Of a DNA stretch of 64,000 nt, positions 1 to 8,172 are shown one piece after another. The stretch is from Paucibacter sp. PLA-PC-4 (GTDB lineage: Bacteria > Pseudomonadota > Gammaproteobacteria > Burkholderiales > Burkholderiaceae_C): positions 310,001-374,000 of the forward strand of contig NZ_JAPFGP010000001.1 in the NCBI RefSeq assembly GCF_026241155.1, written 5' to 3'. The notes beneath the pieces are model-generated. The model worked only from the letters and a program-made list of their open reading frames with translations. It ran no database searches and had not been told where the DNA came from. Every line of letters begins with the position of its first letter. The first letter of the stretch is position 1. A program made the translations under genes and the position numbers.

Positions 1-435
1 GCCATGTAGATTGATCGCCAGCGCGGTCAGTGCCTGCAGCTGCGTCGCGCTGAAGGCCTGGCCGGTGCCACTGCCCTGCAGCAGCAGTATAGGCAGCAGC
101 AGATTGAGCTTGTTCGCGGCCAGAACGGCAGTCTGGACCAGGTTGAACAGGGTTGCGAGCAGCGCCAGGGGCCGGCTGACCGGCCGCAGCAGGTAGTAGA
201 GCGCCAGGATCACCGGCAGATCTAGCACATGCATCAGTAGATCGCCGGCGATGCCGGCCCGCCACAGCAGCGGCTCGGCTGCGATGCGCGCCGCGGTGGC
301 CGCCGCATCGCCGGGCAGGACCACGCTGCCACGCACGACCGCCTCCCCGAACAGCCCGAGGGCGATGATGGCCAGATACAGCAGGCCGGCCAAGCGCAGA
401 CCGATCTGCGGTGAGCGTTCGAGGGATTGGGTCAT
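1..435 (-). CDS. DUF4386-family membrane protein, 3' end outside window
   Basis: The reverse strand is open from an ATG at 435 to the window edge, giving 145 residues with no stop. The product starts MTQSLERSPQIGLRLAGLLY and is strongly hydrophobic, with a charged stretch followed by a GDLLMHVLD segment. A first membrane helix carrying RLAGLLYLAIIALGLFGE, then a loop with PGDAAATAARI, is the usual N-terminal pattern of DUF4386 proteins. These are about 220-240 residues, so roughly a third is missing. The role of the family is unknown. It points away from the Bug receptor gene at 526, on the same strand, 90 bases downstream of that gene's stop. Confidence 0.75.
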   Translation of the reverse strand, partial: MTQSLERSPQIGLRLAGLLYLAIIALGLFGEAVVRGSVVLPGDAAATAARIAAEPLLWRAGIAGDLLMHVLDLPVILALYYLLRPVSRPLALLATLFNLVQTAVLAANKLNLLLPILLLQGSGTGQAFSATQLQALTALAINLHG

Positions 436-525
436 GGCCAGATTCTGCAGCCTCCGATCGGCCGATGATCGGTTTGCACAGGGAGCTCGTCGACGGTAGG
501 CACGGCGCATTGTGGTGGGTCCCGA

Positions 526-1482
526 CTACCGGCCCATGCCGCCCAGCCCCATCGACACCGCGCGGCTGCGCTCGCGTTCTATCAGCCGCTCGAAGTCCCG
601 CGCGCTTCCGCCGCCCGGCAGATTGCTGCTGGCGGCCAGGCGCTGCTGCAGTTCGGGCTCGGCGAGCACTTCATTGAGCAGCTCGTTGAGGCGCTGTAGC
701 CGTTGCGGCGGCACGCCCTGAGGCGCGAAGATGCCGAAGGTGGAGACAAGATTGGCCGTGGGGTAGCCCAGCTCGGCCAGCGTCGGCACCTCCGGCAGCG
801 CGGCCAAGCGCTGCGGCGCGCCGACCGCGATGGATTTGAGCCGGCCCTGGCGCACATACTGCAATTGCTGGGGCGCGACATTCGAGGACAGCATCTCGAA
901 CTGCCCGCTCAGCGCGTCATTGAGCTGCTGGCCGCCGCCCTTGTAGGGCACATGGGTGATGTCGACTCTGGCGGTCATTTTCAGCTGCTCCAGGACCAGA
1001 TGGCCTATCGTGGCCTGGCCCGAGCTGGCCCAGCGCACACGGCCTGGGTGGCTGCGCGCCAAGGCCAGCAGTTCGGCCAGGCTGTCGGGCTTGAAGCCGG
1101 CATGTGCCAGCAGCAGCACCGGCGTGTCCATCACCCGCATCACCGGCGCGAAGTCGCGCTGCGCGTCATAGGCCAGCTTGCCCAGCAGCGGCGCGATCAC
1201 CAGCGGACTGATGGCCGAGTAGCACAGCGTGTGGCCGTCTGGCGCGGCGCGCGCCAGCGCCTCCATCGCGGCGACGCCGCCGGCGCCGGCACGGTTCTCC
1301 ACCAGAACAGGAACCTTGAGTCGCTGACTCAGACCCTGAGCCAGCAGCCGCGCGGTCTCGTCGCTGACGCCTCCGGGCGGATAGGCCACCAGCAGCCGGA
1401 TTGCCCGTTCGGGCCAGGCACTGGCGGGCAGGGCGGCCAGCAGGGCCAGCAGCAGAGCCAGCAAACCAACAGGCTTAGGCAT
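526..1482 (-). CDS. Bug-family (TctC) periplasmic solute receptor
   Basis: A 318-residue exported protein. The signal peptide is about residues 1-22 (MPKPVGLLALLLALLAALPA then SAWPERAI). The mature part carries the Bug/TctC landmarks: RLLVAYPPGGVSDETARLL near the N-terminus, VENRAGAGGVAAMEALARA, THVPYKGGGQQLNDALSGQ and EVPTLAELGYP. These receptors bind carboxylates such as tricarboxylates, aromatic acids or amino-acid derivatives; most Burkholderiales copies are orphans with no adjacent TctAB permease, as here. The start overlaps the end of the LysR gene by 8 bases, so the two are probably co-transcribed. The ligand cannot be read from the sequence. Confidence 0.88.
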   Translation of the reverse strand: MPKPVGLLALLLALLAALPASAWPERAIRLLVAYPPGGVSDETARLLAQGLSQRLKVPVLVENRAGAGGVAAMEALARAAPDGHTLCYSAISPLVIAPLLGKLAYDAQRDFAPVMRVMDTPVLLLAHAGFKPDSLAELLALARSHPGRVRWASSGQATIGHLVLEQLKMTARVDITHVPYKGGGQQLNDALSGQFEMLSSNVAPQQLQYVRQGRLKSIAVGAPQRLAALPEVPTLAELGYPTANLVSTFGIFAPQGVPPQRLQRLNELLNEVLAEPELQQRLAASSNLPGGGSARDFERLIERERSRAVSMGLGGMGR

Positions 1483-2389
1483 GCTGGAGCGCGATCTCGC
1501 GTGCCAGGTTCAAGAAACTGGCCATGGGTCCGAGCTGATCGGCCCGACGGTAGACCAGGGTCAGCGGTGCTTGCAGCGCGGCGTTCTTCTGCAGGGGTCG
1601 GTAGATGATGGAATGTGCATGGGCGCCGCGCATCGACGCTGGCACGATGGAGATGCCGGCGCCGGCCGCGACCAGGTTCAGGTTGGTCATCATGCGCTCG
1701 ACCTCGGCGGCGATGCGCGGCTGCACGCCAGAGCGTTCGCACAGGCTCAGCAGATTGGCATAGAGGCCGGCCGCGCCCGGGCGGCGCACCAGGATGAGCG
1801 CCTCGCCATGCAGCTCGGCCAGCGGCACCGCAGTGTGGCGGTTGCGTGCCGTGCCGGCCAGTCGGTGGTCCAGCGGCACGGCCAGCAGGGCCGGCTCGCT
1901 GAGCAGGGTCTCGAACACCAGCTCATCGGGCTGCGCCACCGGCACGCGCACAAAAGCGCAGTGCAGCCGCGCCTTCGCGACCGCCTCGATGAGCGCAGCC
2001 GCGTTGTCCTCGCTGAGCGTCAGGGCGATACCCGGGTGGCGGCTTCGGCAGGCGCGCAGCACGGCCGGCGTGTAGGCATGGGCGGCGGCCGAGCTCGTGA
2101 AGCCCACCGACAGCAAGCCCTGCTGGCCGCTGGCCAGGCGCTCCATGCGCTCGCGCATCTCGCCGAAGTCCTGCAGCAGTCGCCTGGCCTCGACCAACAG
2201 CAGCCGCCCGCCGTCGGTCAAGCTCACGCCCTTGGGATGGCGCTGCAGCAGCGGCAGGCCTAACTGCTGCTCCAGCGCCTTGATTTGCTGGCTCAGCGGC
2301 GGCTGCTGGATGCCCAGCAGCGCGGCGGCACGCGTCATATGGCCTGTTTCGGCCACAGTGACGAAGTAGCGGAGCTGGCGCAAGTCCAT
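1475..2389 (-). CDS. LysR-family transcriptional regulator
   Basis: A 304-residue LysR-type regulator. The N-terminal winged helix-turn-helix starts at MDLRQLRYFVTVAETGHMTR and includes QQPPLSQQIKALEQQLGLPL and the wing RHPKGVSLTDGG; the effector domain occupies about residues 90-300. It overlaps the Bug receptor gene downstream and is divergent from the porin gene at 2518. LysR regulators beside Bug receptors usually control catabolism or uptake of the bound acid. A role in controlling the receptor and possibly the porin is inferred from layout only. Confidence 0.9.
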   Translation of the reverse strand: MDLRQLRYFVTVAETGHMTRAAALLGIQQPPLSQQIKALEQQLGLPLLQRHPKGVSLTDGGRLLLVEARRLLQDFGEMRERMERLASGQQGLLSVGFTSSAAAHAYTPAVLRACRSRHPGIALTLSEDNAAALIEAVAKARLHCAFVRVPVAQPDELVFETLLSEPALLAVPLDHRLAGTARNRHTAVPLAELHGEALILVRRPGAAGLYANLLSLCERSGVQPRIAAEVERMMTNLNLVAAGAGISIVPASMRGAHAHSIIYRPLQKNAALQAPLTLVYRRADQLGPMASFLNLAREIALQHA

Positions 2390-2424
2390 ATGTAAAAAGT
2401 CTTGAGACTGTGTTGTCAGTATAT

Positions 2425-2453
2425 TTGACGCTATGTTGTGCGGATCCTAAGGT
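2425..2453 (+). promoter_or_regulatory. candidate sigma-70 promoter for the porin gene
   Basis: TTGACG at 2425-2430 is followed, after 17 bases, by TAAGGT at 2448-2453. The -35 box is good and the -10 box weak. It lies in the 128-base divergent interval between the LysR start (2389) and the porin start (2518), where LysR sites would also be expected. Confidence 0.35.
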
Positions 2454-2517
2454 GGCACTCATGGCCTGCTGTCGTGTTGGTCGGCAGCCATGCATAACAA
2501 CACTTTGGAGACAAGAC

Positions 2518-3588
2518 TTGACACTACACCGCCTTCTCGCGGGGATCGCGTTCGCGCCCGCCCTTCTTTTCCTCAGCCAGGCCGTTCAGGCTCAGGTCAC
2601 GGTGTTTGGCCTGCTGGATGTGGGCCTGAGCCGGCTCAGTGCCAGCGGGGCCGAGAGCCAGTCCTTGATCAACGGCGATGGGAACACCTCCAGCCGCATC
2701 GGCTTTCGCGGCAGCGAGGATCTGGGCGGTGGGCTGAAGGCCAATTTCTGGATCGAGTCGGCGATCAATGTGGACAACGGCACCAGCGGCGCCACCAGCA
2801 CCAATAACAAGGACTCGGTCAGCGGTGGGCTGACCTGGGGCCGGCGCTCTACCGTGGGCCTGCAAGGGACTTGGGGCGAATTTCGCCTGGGCCGCGACTA
2901 TGTGCCCAGCTTCGGCAACCTGACCACCGCAATGCACCCCTTCGGCACCAACGGTGTGGGCAGTTCGGGTCTGCTGTTCTACCCGGTCAATAGCGGCGGC
3001 ACGACGGTGCGCACCAGCGTGCGCGCGTCCAACTCGATCGGCTACCACCTGCCGGCCAATGCCGCCGGCCTGTATGGCGCGCTGATGATCGCCAGCGGCG
3101 AGCAATCTGGCGGCACGGCTACTGCCAAGGACGGCAATCACCAGGGCCTGCGCCTGGGCTGGCGCAGCGGCGGCTGGAATATGGCGGCGGCCATTGGCAG
3201 GACCCGATATGCCAGCGGTGACTACCGGCAGAGTAATCTCGGCCTGAACTACAAGCTCGGCGCAGCCAAACTGATGGTGCTGTGGGGCGAGAACAGGGTC
3301 GGCGTGACCCGCACGCGCGCAATGATGCTGGGAACGCAATGGGACGTCAGCGCCCAAGGCGAGTTGCGCATTGCCTACACGACACTGAAGGCCAGTCGGG
3401 TCGCCAGCGATGCGACGCACCTGGCCATTGGTTATGTGCACGCGCTGTCCAAGCGCAGCGCGCTGTATGCCACGGCCGCCCGCGTCGACAACAAGGGCGC
3501 AGGCACGCGCTTCAATGTCGGCCTGGCGCCGACCACCCCCGGTGGTAGCAGCTCGGGTCTTGACCTGGGTCTGCGCCACAGCTTCTGA
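2518..3588 (+). CDS. Gram-negative trimeric porin (Burkholderiales type)
   Basis: An outer-membrane general diffusion porin of about 356 residues. I place the start at TTG 2518, because GGAG at 2507-2510 sits 7 bases upstream and translation then begins with a normal signal peptide (TLHRLLAGIAFAPALLFLSQ, cleaved after AVQA). The mature protein opens with QVTVFGLLDVGLSRL and has NTSSRIGFRGSEDLGGGLKA and FWIE, hallmarks of the family, and ends in a C-terminal phenylalanine (LRHSF) as beta-barrel proteins do. The open frame extends upstream to 2410, but that part has no signal-peptide character. It probably admits small hydrophilic solutes; the PEP-CTERM gene follows after 15 bases. Confidence 0.9.
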   Translation: MTLHRLLAGIAFAPALLFLSQAVQAQVTVFGLLDVGLSRLSASGAESQSLINGDGNTSSRIGFRGSEDLGGGLKANFWIESAINVDNGTSGATSTNNKDSVSGGLTWGRRSTVGLQGTWGEFRLGRDYVPSFGNLTTAMHPFGTNGVGSSGLLFYPVNSGGTTVRTSVRASNSIGYHLPANAAGLYGALMIASGEQSGGTATAKDGNHQGLRLGWRSGGWNMAAAIGRTRYASGDYRQSNLGLNYKLGAAKLMVLWGENRVGVTRTRAMMLGTQWDVSAQGELRIAYTTLKASRVASDATHLAIGYVHALSKRSALYATAARVDNKGAGTRFNVGLAPTTPGGSSSGLDLGLRHSF

Positions 3589-3603
3589 ACCAAGGAGATC
3601 GTG

Positions 3604-4827
3604 ATGATGAAGAGACTCTCCGTCATATTGCTGGCCCTGCTGGGCGCCGGCAGCCTGCAGGCCGAACCGATCAGCGTGCTGTTCGTCGGCAATAGCTACA
3701 CCTTTGGCCGGGTCGATCCAGTGATGAGCTACAACACCGCGAACGTGCGGGACCTGACCGCCGCGATGGCGCTGGCCAACCCGACCGGCAGCAACAGTTT
3801 CGAGCCCCACCCGTGGGGCGGGGTGGCCGGTATCTTCAAGCAGTTCACCGTTCAGGCGGGGCTCGACTATGACGTGGCCCTGTCGACCCGCAATGCCGCC
3901 TCGCTGCGAGGACATTTCTTGAACAGCAACCCGGCTGGCTGGGACTTGCGCGGCAATATCGCCTCGCAGAGCTGGAGCAAGCTGGTGCTGCAGGAGCAAA
4001 GCGACGAGGCCCTGCCCAAGCAGGCCGGGCTGGCCTCCAACCCGGCGTATTTCAACACCTATGTGGACCTGATCGAGGACTACGCGCACCAGGGCAATGC
4101 GCTGTCCTACCGGGAGCGCGACCTGATCGGCGGCAGCAACGCCGAATGCGCGGCCATCACTGGCGCCAGCGCTGGCACTTGCGGAACCCTTCGCAACATC
4201 CCTGCCAATGCGAACGCCAGCACGGCCACGGAACTCTATCTGTACCAGACCTGGGCACGGCCCAACCTGGTCAACGCGCCGTTCACGACCGTCACCGATC
4301 CGGTGACCGGCGCTGTCAGCTTTACCAGCACGGCGGCCACCTCTTTCTATGGCTCGCTGGGGGCGATGAACGAGGACCTGCGCTCCGCCTATCAGGCGGC
4401 GGCGGCCTTGGCCGGCGCCGACGGCAGCGGCGGCGTCACCGCGATCGCGCCGGTCGGCGACAGCTTTATGCGCGCGATCACCAGCGGCATTGCGACACCT
4501 GATATGTATGCGGCCGATGCCGCCAGCGATGGCCTGATCGATCTCTGGTTCGACGACGGCACCCATGCCAGCACCTACGGCTCCTATCTCAGCGCGCTGA
4601 CCCTGTTCGGCAGCTTGACCGGTCTCGATCCGGCCTTGCTGGGCGCCGCCGAGGTTGCGGCGGCCGACCTGGGCATCAGCAGCGCCGACGCGCTGCGGCT
4701 GCAACGCGTGGCAAGCGAGCAGTTGGGCTTCAGTACGCCTGTGCCCGAGCCCGCCAGCTACACGCTGCTGCTGGCCGGTCTCTTGCTGCTGGGTCTGCGA
4801 GCGAAGCGGGGCTCGACACCATGCTGA
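3604..4827 (+). CDS. PEP-CTERM-sorted SGNH-hydrolase-like exported protein
   Basis: A 407-residue exported protein. AAGGAG at 3592-3597 favours ATG 3604 (or 3607) over the GTG at 3601. After a signal peptide comes ISVLFVGNSYTFGRVDPV, a GNSYT block like the nucleophile block of SGNH/DUF4886-type hydrolases; near the end, LWFDDGTHASTYGSYLSA supplies the matching Asp-x-x-His element. The C-terminus VPEPASYTLLLAGLLLLGL followed by RAKRG is a textbook PEP-CTERM signal (PEP motif, hydrophobic helix, basic tail), the substrate of an exosortase that I do not see in this window. Substrate and activity are unknown. It overlaps the next gene by 7 bases. Confidence 0.82.
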   Translation: MMKRLSVILLALLGAGSLQAEPISVLFVGNSYTFGRVDPVMSYNTANVRDLTAAMALANPTGSNSFEPHPWGGVAGIFKQFTVQAGLDYDVALSTRNAASLRGHFLNSNPAGWDLRGNIASQSWSKLVLQEQSDEALPKQAGLASNPAYFNTYVDLIEDYAHQGNALSYRERDLIGGSNAECAAITGASAGTCGTLRNIPANANASTATELYLYQTWARPNLVNAPFTTVTDPVTGAVSFTSTAATSFYGSLGAMNEDLRSAYQAAAALAGADGSGGVTAIAPVGDSFMRAITSGIATPDMYAADAASDGLIDLWFDDGTHASTYGSYLSALTLFGSLTGLDPALLGAAEVAAADLGISSADALRLQRVASEQLGFSTPVPEPASYTLLLAGLLLLGLRAKRGSTPC

Positions 4828-6152
4828 GGATCGAACGACTGTCGCTGGCTCTGTGTGCTGCGCTGCTGGCGGCCTGTGCTCACCAGACACCGCCCGTGGT
4901 CGAGGCCGCGCCGCAGCCCCGCGCGTGCCCGGCCGGTCTTGGCGCCGATGTGCGCTGCCTGGGCGGTCAAGATAGCGCCGGCGCCTTCTATCTGATCGCC
5001 ATGCCCGGCGATTGGAACGGCCGACTGGTGCTGCATGCCCATGGCGGCCCCTTCCTCGGCGCACCAACAATGAAACGGGTCGAGGAAGATTTGCGGCGCT
5101 GGTCCGTCATGCCGCACGCTGGCTATGCATGGGCTGCGTCCAGCTTCCGCCAGGGCGGGGTGGCGGTGACGGCGGCGGCAGAGGACACCGAGCGCTTGCG
5201 GGGCATTTTCAGGCAGCATGTGGCAGTACCGGCACTGACGATTCTGCACGGCCAGTCCTGGGGTGGCAGCGTGGCGGCCAGGGGCGCCGAGCTGTTCACT
5301 GCTGGCAAACCCTATGACGCGGTGCTCTTGAGCAATGGCCTGCTGGCAGGCGGTACCCGTTCCTACGACTTCCGGCTCGATCTGCGCGTGGTCTACCAAT
5401 ACCTGTGCAATAACCATCCGCGCCCCGATGAGTCGCCGTATCCGCTGTGGATGGGGCTGCCGGCCGGAGCCACGCTCACCTCGGTTGAGCTGGCAAAGCG
5501 CGCCACGGACTGCCTCGGCCTGGGCCTGCCGGCAGGTGAACGCAGTCCCGAGCAGTCCCGCCGGCTCAAGACTCTTGTCGACGTGATCCGCATTCCCGAG
5601 CGCAGCGTGCAAAGCCATCTGAACTGGGCTACGTTCCACTTCCAAGACATCGCGGCCAGGCGCACCGGCGGTGGCAATGTGTTCGGCAATATCGGCGCGG
5701 TCTATCGCGGCTCCCCCGATGACCAGGCCCTGAACGCCGGCGTGCTGCGCTACGCCGCCGACCCGGCCGCCGTGGCCCGTTTTGGCGCTGATGCCGACCC
5801 CCAGGGCCGCATCCCGGTGCCTGTGCTGACCGTCCATGGCATTGACGACCCGACCGTCTTCGTCGAGCTGGAGTCGGTCTGGGCCCAGACCATGGCCAGC
5901 GCTGGGCGTGCCAATGCGCTGGTACAGGCCTTCACCGACGACAGCGATCACAGCTACCTCAGCGACGCCAGCTATGTAGCAGCGTTGCAGGCGCTGCAGG
6001 CCTGGGCCGAACAGGGGCGCAAGCCGACGCCGGCCTCGGTGGCCGACGGATGTCGAGCAGCCCAGGCACGCTTCCCGTCGAGCTGCCGCTTCCGGCCCGA
6101 CTACCGGCCGCCTGCTCTCGAGAGCCGAGTGCCAGCACGGCTGCGGCCTTGA
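4821..6152 (+). CDS. lipoprotein alpha/beta hydrolase
   Basis: A 443-residue protein with a lipoprotein signal: the hydrophobic stretch ends in LLAAC, placing the lipidated Cys at about residue 19. The alpha/beta-hydrolase core shows HAHGGPF (oxyanion region) and the nucleophile elbow GQSWGG with Ser146. Late elements HGIDDPTVF (candidate acid) and SDHSYLSD (candidate His) complete a plausible triad. The fold suggests an esterase or peptidase acting at the cell surface or periplasm. It shares a 7-base overlap with the PEP-CTERM gene and probably forms a porin/PEP-CTERM/hydrolase transcript. Substrate unknown. Confidence 0.8.
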   Translation: MLRIERLSLALCAALLAACAHQTPPVVEAAPQPRACPAGLGADVRCLGGQDSAGAFYLIAMPGDWNGRLVLHAHGGPFLGAPTMKRVEEDLRRWSVMPHAGYAWAASSFRQGGVAVTAAAEDTERLRGIFRQHVAVPALTILHGQSWGGSVAARGAELFTAGKPYDAVLLSNGLLAGGTRSYDFRLDLRVVYQYLCNNHPRPDESPYPLWMGLPAGATLTSVELAKRATDCLGLGLPAGERSPEQSRRLKTLVDVIRIPERSVQSHLNWATFHFQDIAARRTGGGNVFGNIGAVYRGSPDDQALNAGVLRYAADPAAVARFGADADPQGRIPVPVLTVHGIDDPTVFVELESVWAQTMASAGRANALVQAFTDDSDHSYLSDASYVAALQALQAWAEQGRKPTPASVADGCRAAQARFPSSCRFRPDYRPPALESRVPARLRP

Positions 6153-6337
6153 AAGTCGAGTGTTCAGAAAATGTCCATATAACCGGGGGGCCTCGCGGGT
6201 TTGACCCACTTGCCCGCTCACGGCAAGGCTTTGATATTCAAGCCCAGCGCGGCCAGCCTCGGACACAAGAGGCGGTGGCGCGGCGTTGGGCGGTAGCCCA
6301 GGCGCGAATGCTTGACTTCAAAACCTAGGAGACCGAG

Positions 6338-7480
6338 ATGAGCGTAGAACCCAAAGACAAGGCCCCGGCCGCGCGCCGGCGCTTCCTGAAGAAAGCCGCC
6401 ACCGGGACGGCCGCCGCAGGCGCTCTGGCCGCACCGATGATCGCGACGGCCCAGACCACCAGCCTGCGCTTTCAGTCGACTTGGCCCTCGAAGGACATCT
6501 TCCACGAGTACGCCCAGGACTTCGCAAAGAAGGTCAACGACATGGCCGGCGGGCGGCTGAAGATCGAGGTGCTGCCGGCCGGTTCGGTGGTGCCTGCGTT
6601 CCAGCTGCTGGATGCCGTTGCCAAGGGCACTCTGGACGGCGGCCACGGCGTGGTGGCCTATCACTACGGGAAGAACTCGGCGCTGGCGCTGTGGGGCTCC
6701 GGGCCCTCGTTTGGCATGGACCCGAACATGCTGCTGGCCTGGCACAACTACGGTGGCGGTAAGGCCCTGCTGGAAGAAATCTATGCCTCTTTGAACCTGG
6801 ATGTGGCTTCCTATCTCTACGGCCCGATGCCTACCCAGCCCTTTGGCTGGTTCAAGAAGCCGATCGCCAAGGAAGCCGACATGAAGGGCGTGAAGTTCCG
6901 CACCGTCGGCCTGGCGGTGGATATGTATACCGACATGGGCGCGGCGGTGAACCCGCTGCCTGGCGGCGAGATCGTGCCGGCGCTGGACCGCGGCCTGATC
7001 GACGGCGCCGAGTTCAACAACGCCAGCTCGGACAAGCTTCTGGGCTTCCCTGATGTGGTCAAGAACTGCATGCTGCAGAGCTTCCACCAAAGCGGCGAGC
7101 AGTTCGAGATCCTGTTCAACAAGACGAAACTGAACGCCCTGCCTGCTGAGCTAAAGGCCATCGTCGAGTACGGCGTGCAGGCGGCCAGCGCCGACATGAG
7201 CTGGAAGGCTATCGAGCGCAACTCCAAGGACTACGAGGAGCTGAAAAAGGCCGGCGTCAAGTTCTACAAGACGCCCGACGCCATCCTGCGCGCCCAGCTG
7301 GCCGCCTGGGACAAGATCATGACCAAGAAGGGCGGCGAGAACGCGATGTTCAAGAAGATCCTGGACAGCCAGCGCGCCTTCGCGGCGCGGGCCGGCCAGT
7401 GGCAGGGTGACTACACAGTGGACTTCAAGATGGCCTACAACCACTACTTCGGTCGCAAGGCGCCGGCTAAAAAGGCCTGA
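6338..7480 (+). CDS. TRAP transporter solute-binding protein (DctP family, TakP-like)
   Basis: A 380-residue periplasmic receptor of a TRAP transporter. The N-terminus has a twin-arginine signal (ARRRFLKKAATG followed by a hydrophobic stretch ending AAPMIATAQ), so it is probably exported folded by Tat. The body shows family landmarks: STWPSKDIFHEYAQDFAKKV, GWFKKPI, MKGVKFRTVGLAVDMY and PGGEIVPALDRGLIDGAEFN. This pattern fits the TakP/monocarboxylate 2-oxoacid branch rather than C4-dicarboxylate DctP; ligand assignment is inference. The permease genes follow, separated by a strong terminator at 7498. Confidence 0.9.
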   Translation: MSVEPKDKAPAARRRFLKKAATGTAAAGALAAPMIATAQTTSLRFQSTWPSKDIFHEYAQDFAKKVNDMAGGRLKIEVLPAGSVVPAFQLLDAVAKGTLDGGHGVVAYHYGKNSALALWGSGPSFGMDPNMLLAWHNYGGGKALLEEIYASLNLDVASYLYGPMPTQPFGWFKKPIAKEADMKGVKFRTVGLAVDMYTDMGAAVNPLPGGEIVPALDRGLIDGAEFNNASSDKLLGFPDVVKNCMLQSFHQSGEQFEILFNKTKLNALPAELKAIVEYGVQAASADMSWKAIERNSKDYEELKKAGVKFYKTPDAILRAQLAAWDKIMTKKGGENAMFKKILDSQRAFAARAGQWQGDYTVDFKMAYNHYFGRKAPAKKA

Positions 7481-7497
7481 ACTGCCAGCGCCGAATG

Positions 7498-7523
7498 AAA
7501 GGGGGCGCAGCGCCCCCTTTTTC
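7498..7523 (+). terminator. rho-independent terminator inside the TRAP operon
   Basis: GGGGGC, a short loop, then GCCCCC, flanked by AAA on the left and a run of T on the right. It lies 17 bases after the receptor stop and just before the small permease. Partial termination here would give more receptor than permease, as is common in binding-protein-dependent systems. Confidence 0.85.
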
Positions 7524-7551
7524 TTGAGATCCGCGTTGGGAAGGATTCGTG

Positions 7552-8172
7552 ATGCAGAACCTGCTGCTGGCGGTGGACCGTTTCTCCACCTGGATAGGCA
7601 AGACCTTCGCTTGGTCGGTCGTGCTGCTGACCTTGCTGATCAGCTGGGAGGTGTTTTCCCGCTATGTGCTCAACAAGCCCCATGCCTGGGTGCTGGACGC
7701 GCAGATCATGCTCTACGGCACGCTGTTCATGACCGCTGGTGCCTACACGCTGAGCAAGAACGGCCACGTGCGCGGCGACGTGCTTTACGGCTTTTTCCGC
7801 CCACGCACCCAGGCCTCAGTTGACTTGCTGCTCTATGTCCTGTTCTTCCTACCCGGCATCGTGGCGCTGACCTGGGCCGGCTGGCAATACGCCCAGGAGT
7901 CGCTGGCGATCCGCGAGCAGACCTTCTCGGCCGACGCACTGCCCCTTTATCCCTTCAAGTTCATCATCCCGATCGCCGGGGGCGTGCTGCTGCTGCAGGG
8001 GCTGGTTGAGATTGTTCGCTGTGTGCTGTGCCTGCGCGACGGTGTATGGCCCCGGCGCGATGAGGACGTCGAAGAGGTCGATGTCGAGAAGCTCAAGGAG
8101 ATGGTGCATGTGAAGGATGCCGACATCGAGGCCCTGGACCAATACGTCAGCAAGGAAGGCGGCAAGGCATGA
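7552..8172 (+). CDS. TRAP transporter small permease (DctQ family)
   Basis: About 206 residues with four hydrophobic segments, the DctQ pattern: LSWEVFSRYVLNKPHAWV-type sequence (ISWEVFSRYVLNKPHAW) in the first third, then MLYGTLFMTAGAYTLSKNGHVRGDV. The start is taken as ATG 7552, six bases after AAGGA, rather than the GTG three bases earlier. The cytoplasmic tail after about residue 160 is very acidic (RRDEDVEEVDVEKLKEMV), longer than in many DctQ proteins. The stop overlaps the DctM start by four bases (ATGA), indicating translational coupling. Confidence 0.9.
   Translation: MQNLLLAVDRFSTWIGKTFAWSVVLLTLLISWEVFSRYVLNKPHAWVLDAQIMLYGTLFMTAGAYTLSKNGHVRGDVLYGFFRPRTQASVDLLLYVLFFLPGIVALTWAGWQYAQESLAIREQTFSADALPLYPFKFIIPIAGGVLLLQGLVEIVRCVLCLRDGVWPRRDEDVEEVDVEKLKEMVHVKDADIEALDQYVSKEGGKA

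Noticed and set aside
2524-5070. 848-codon open frame on the minus strand
   Set aside because: It is antisense to the porin, PEP-CTERM and hydrolase genes, which have clear families; its Arg/Ala/Gly-rich product is typical of a frame shadow in GC-rich DNA.
4758-6266. 502-codon minus-strand open frame
   Set aside because: Antisense to the lipoprotein alpha/beta hydrolase, with no start region, motif or export signal of its own.
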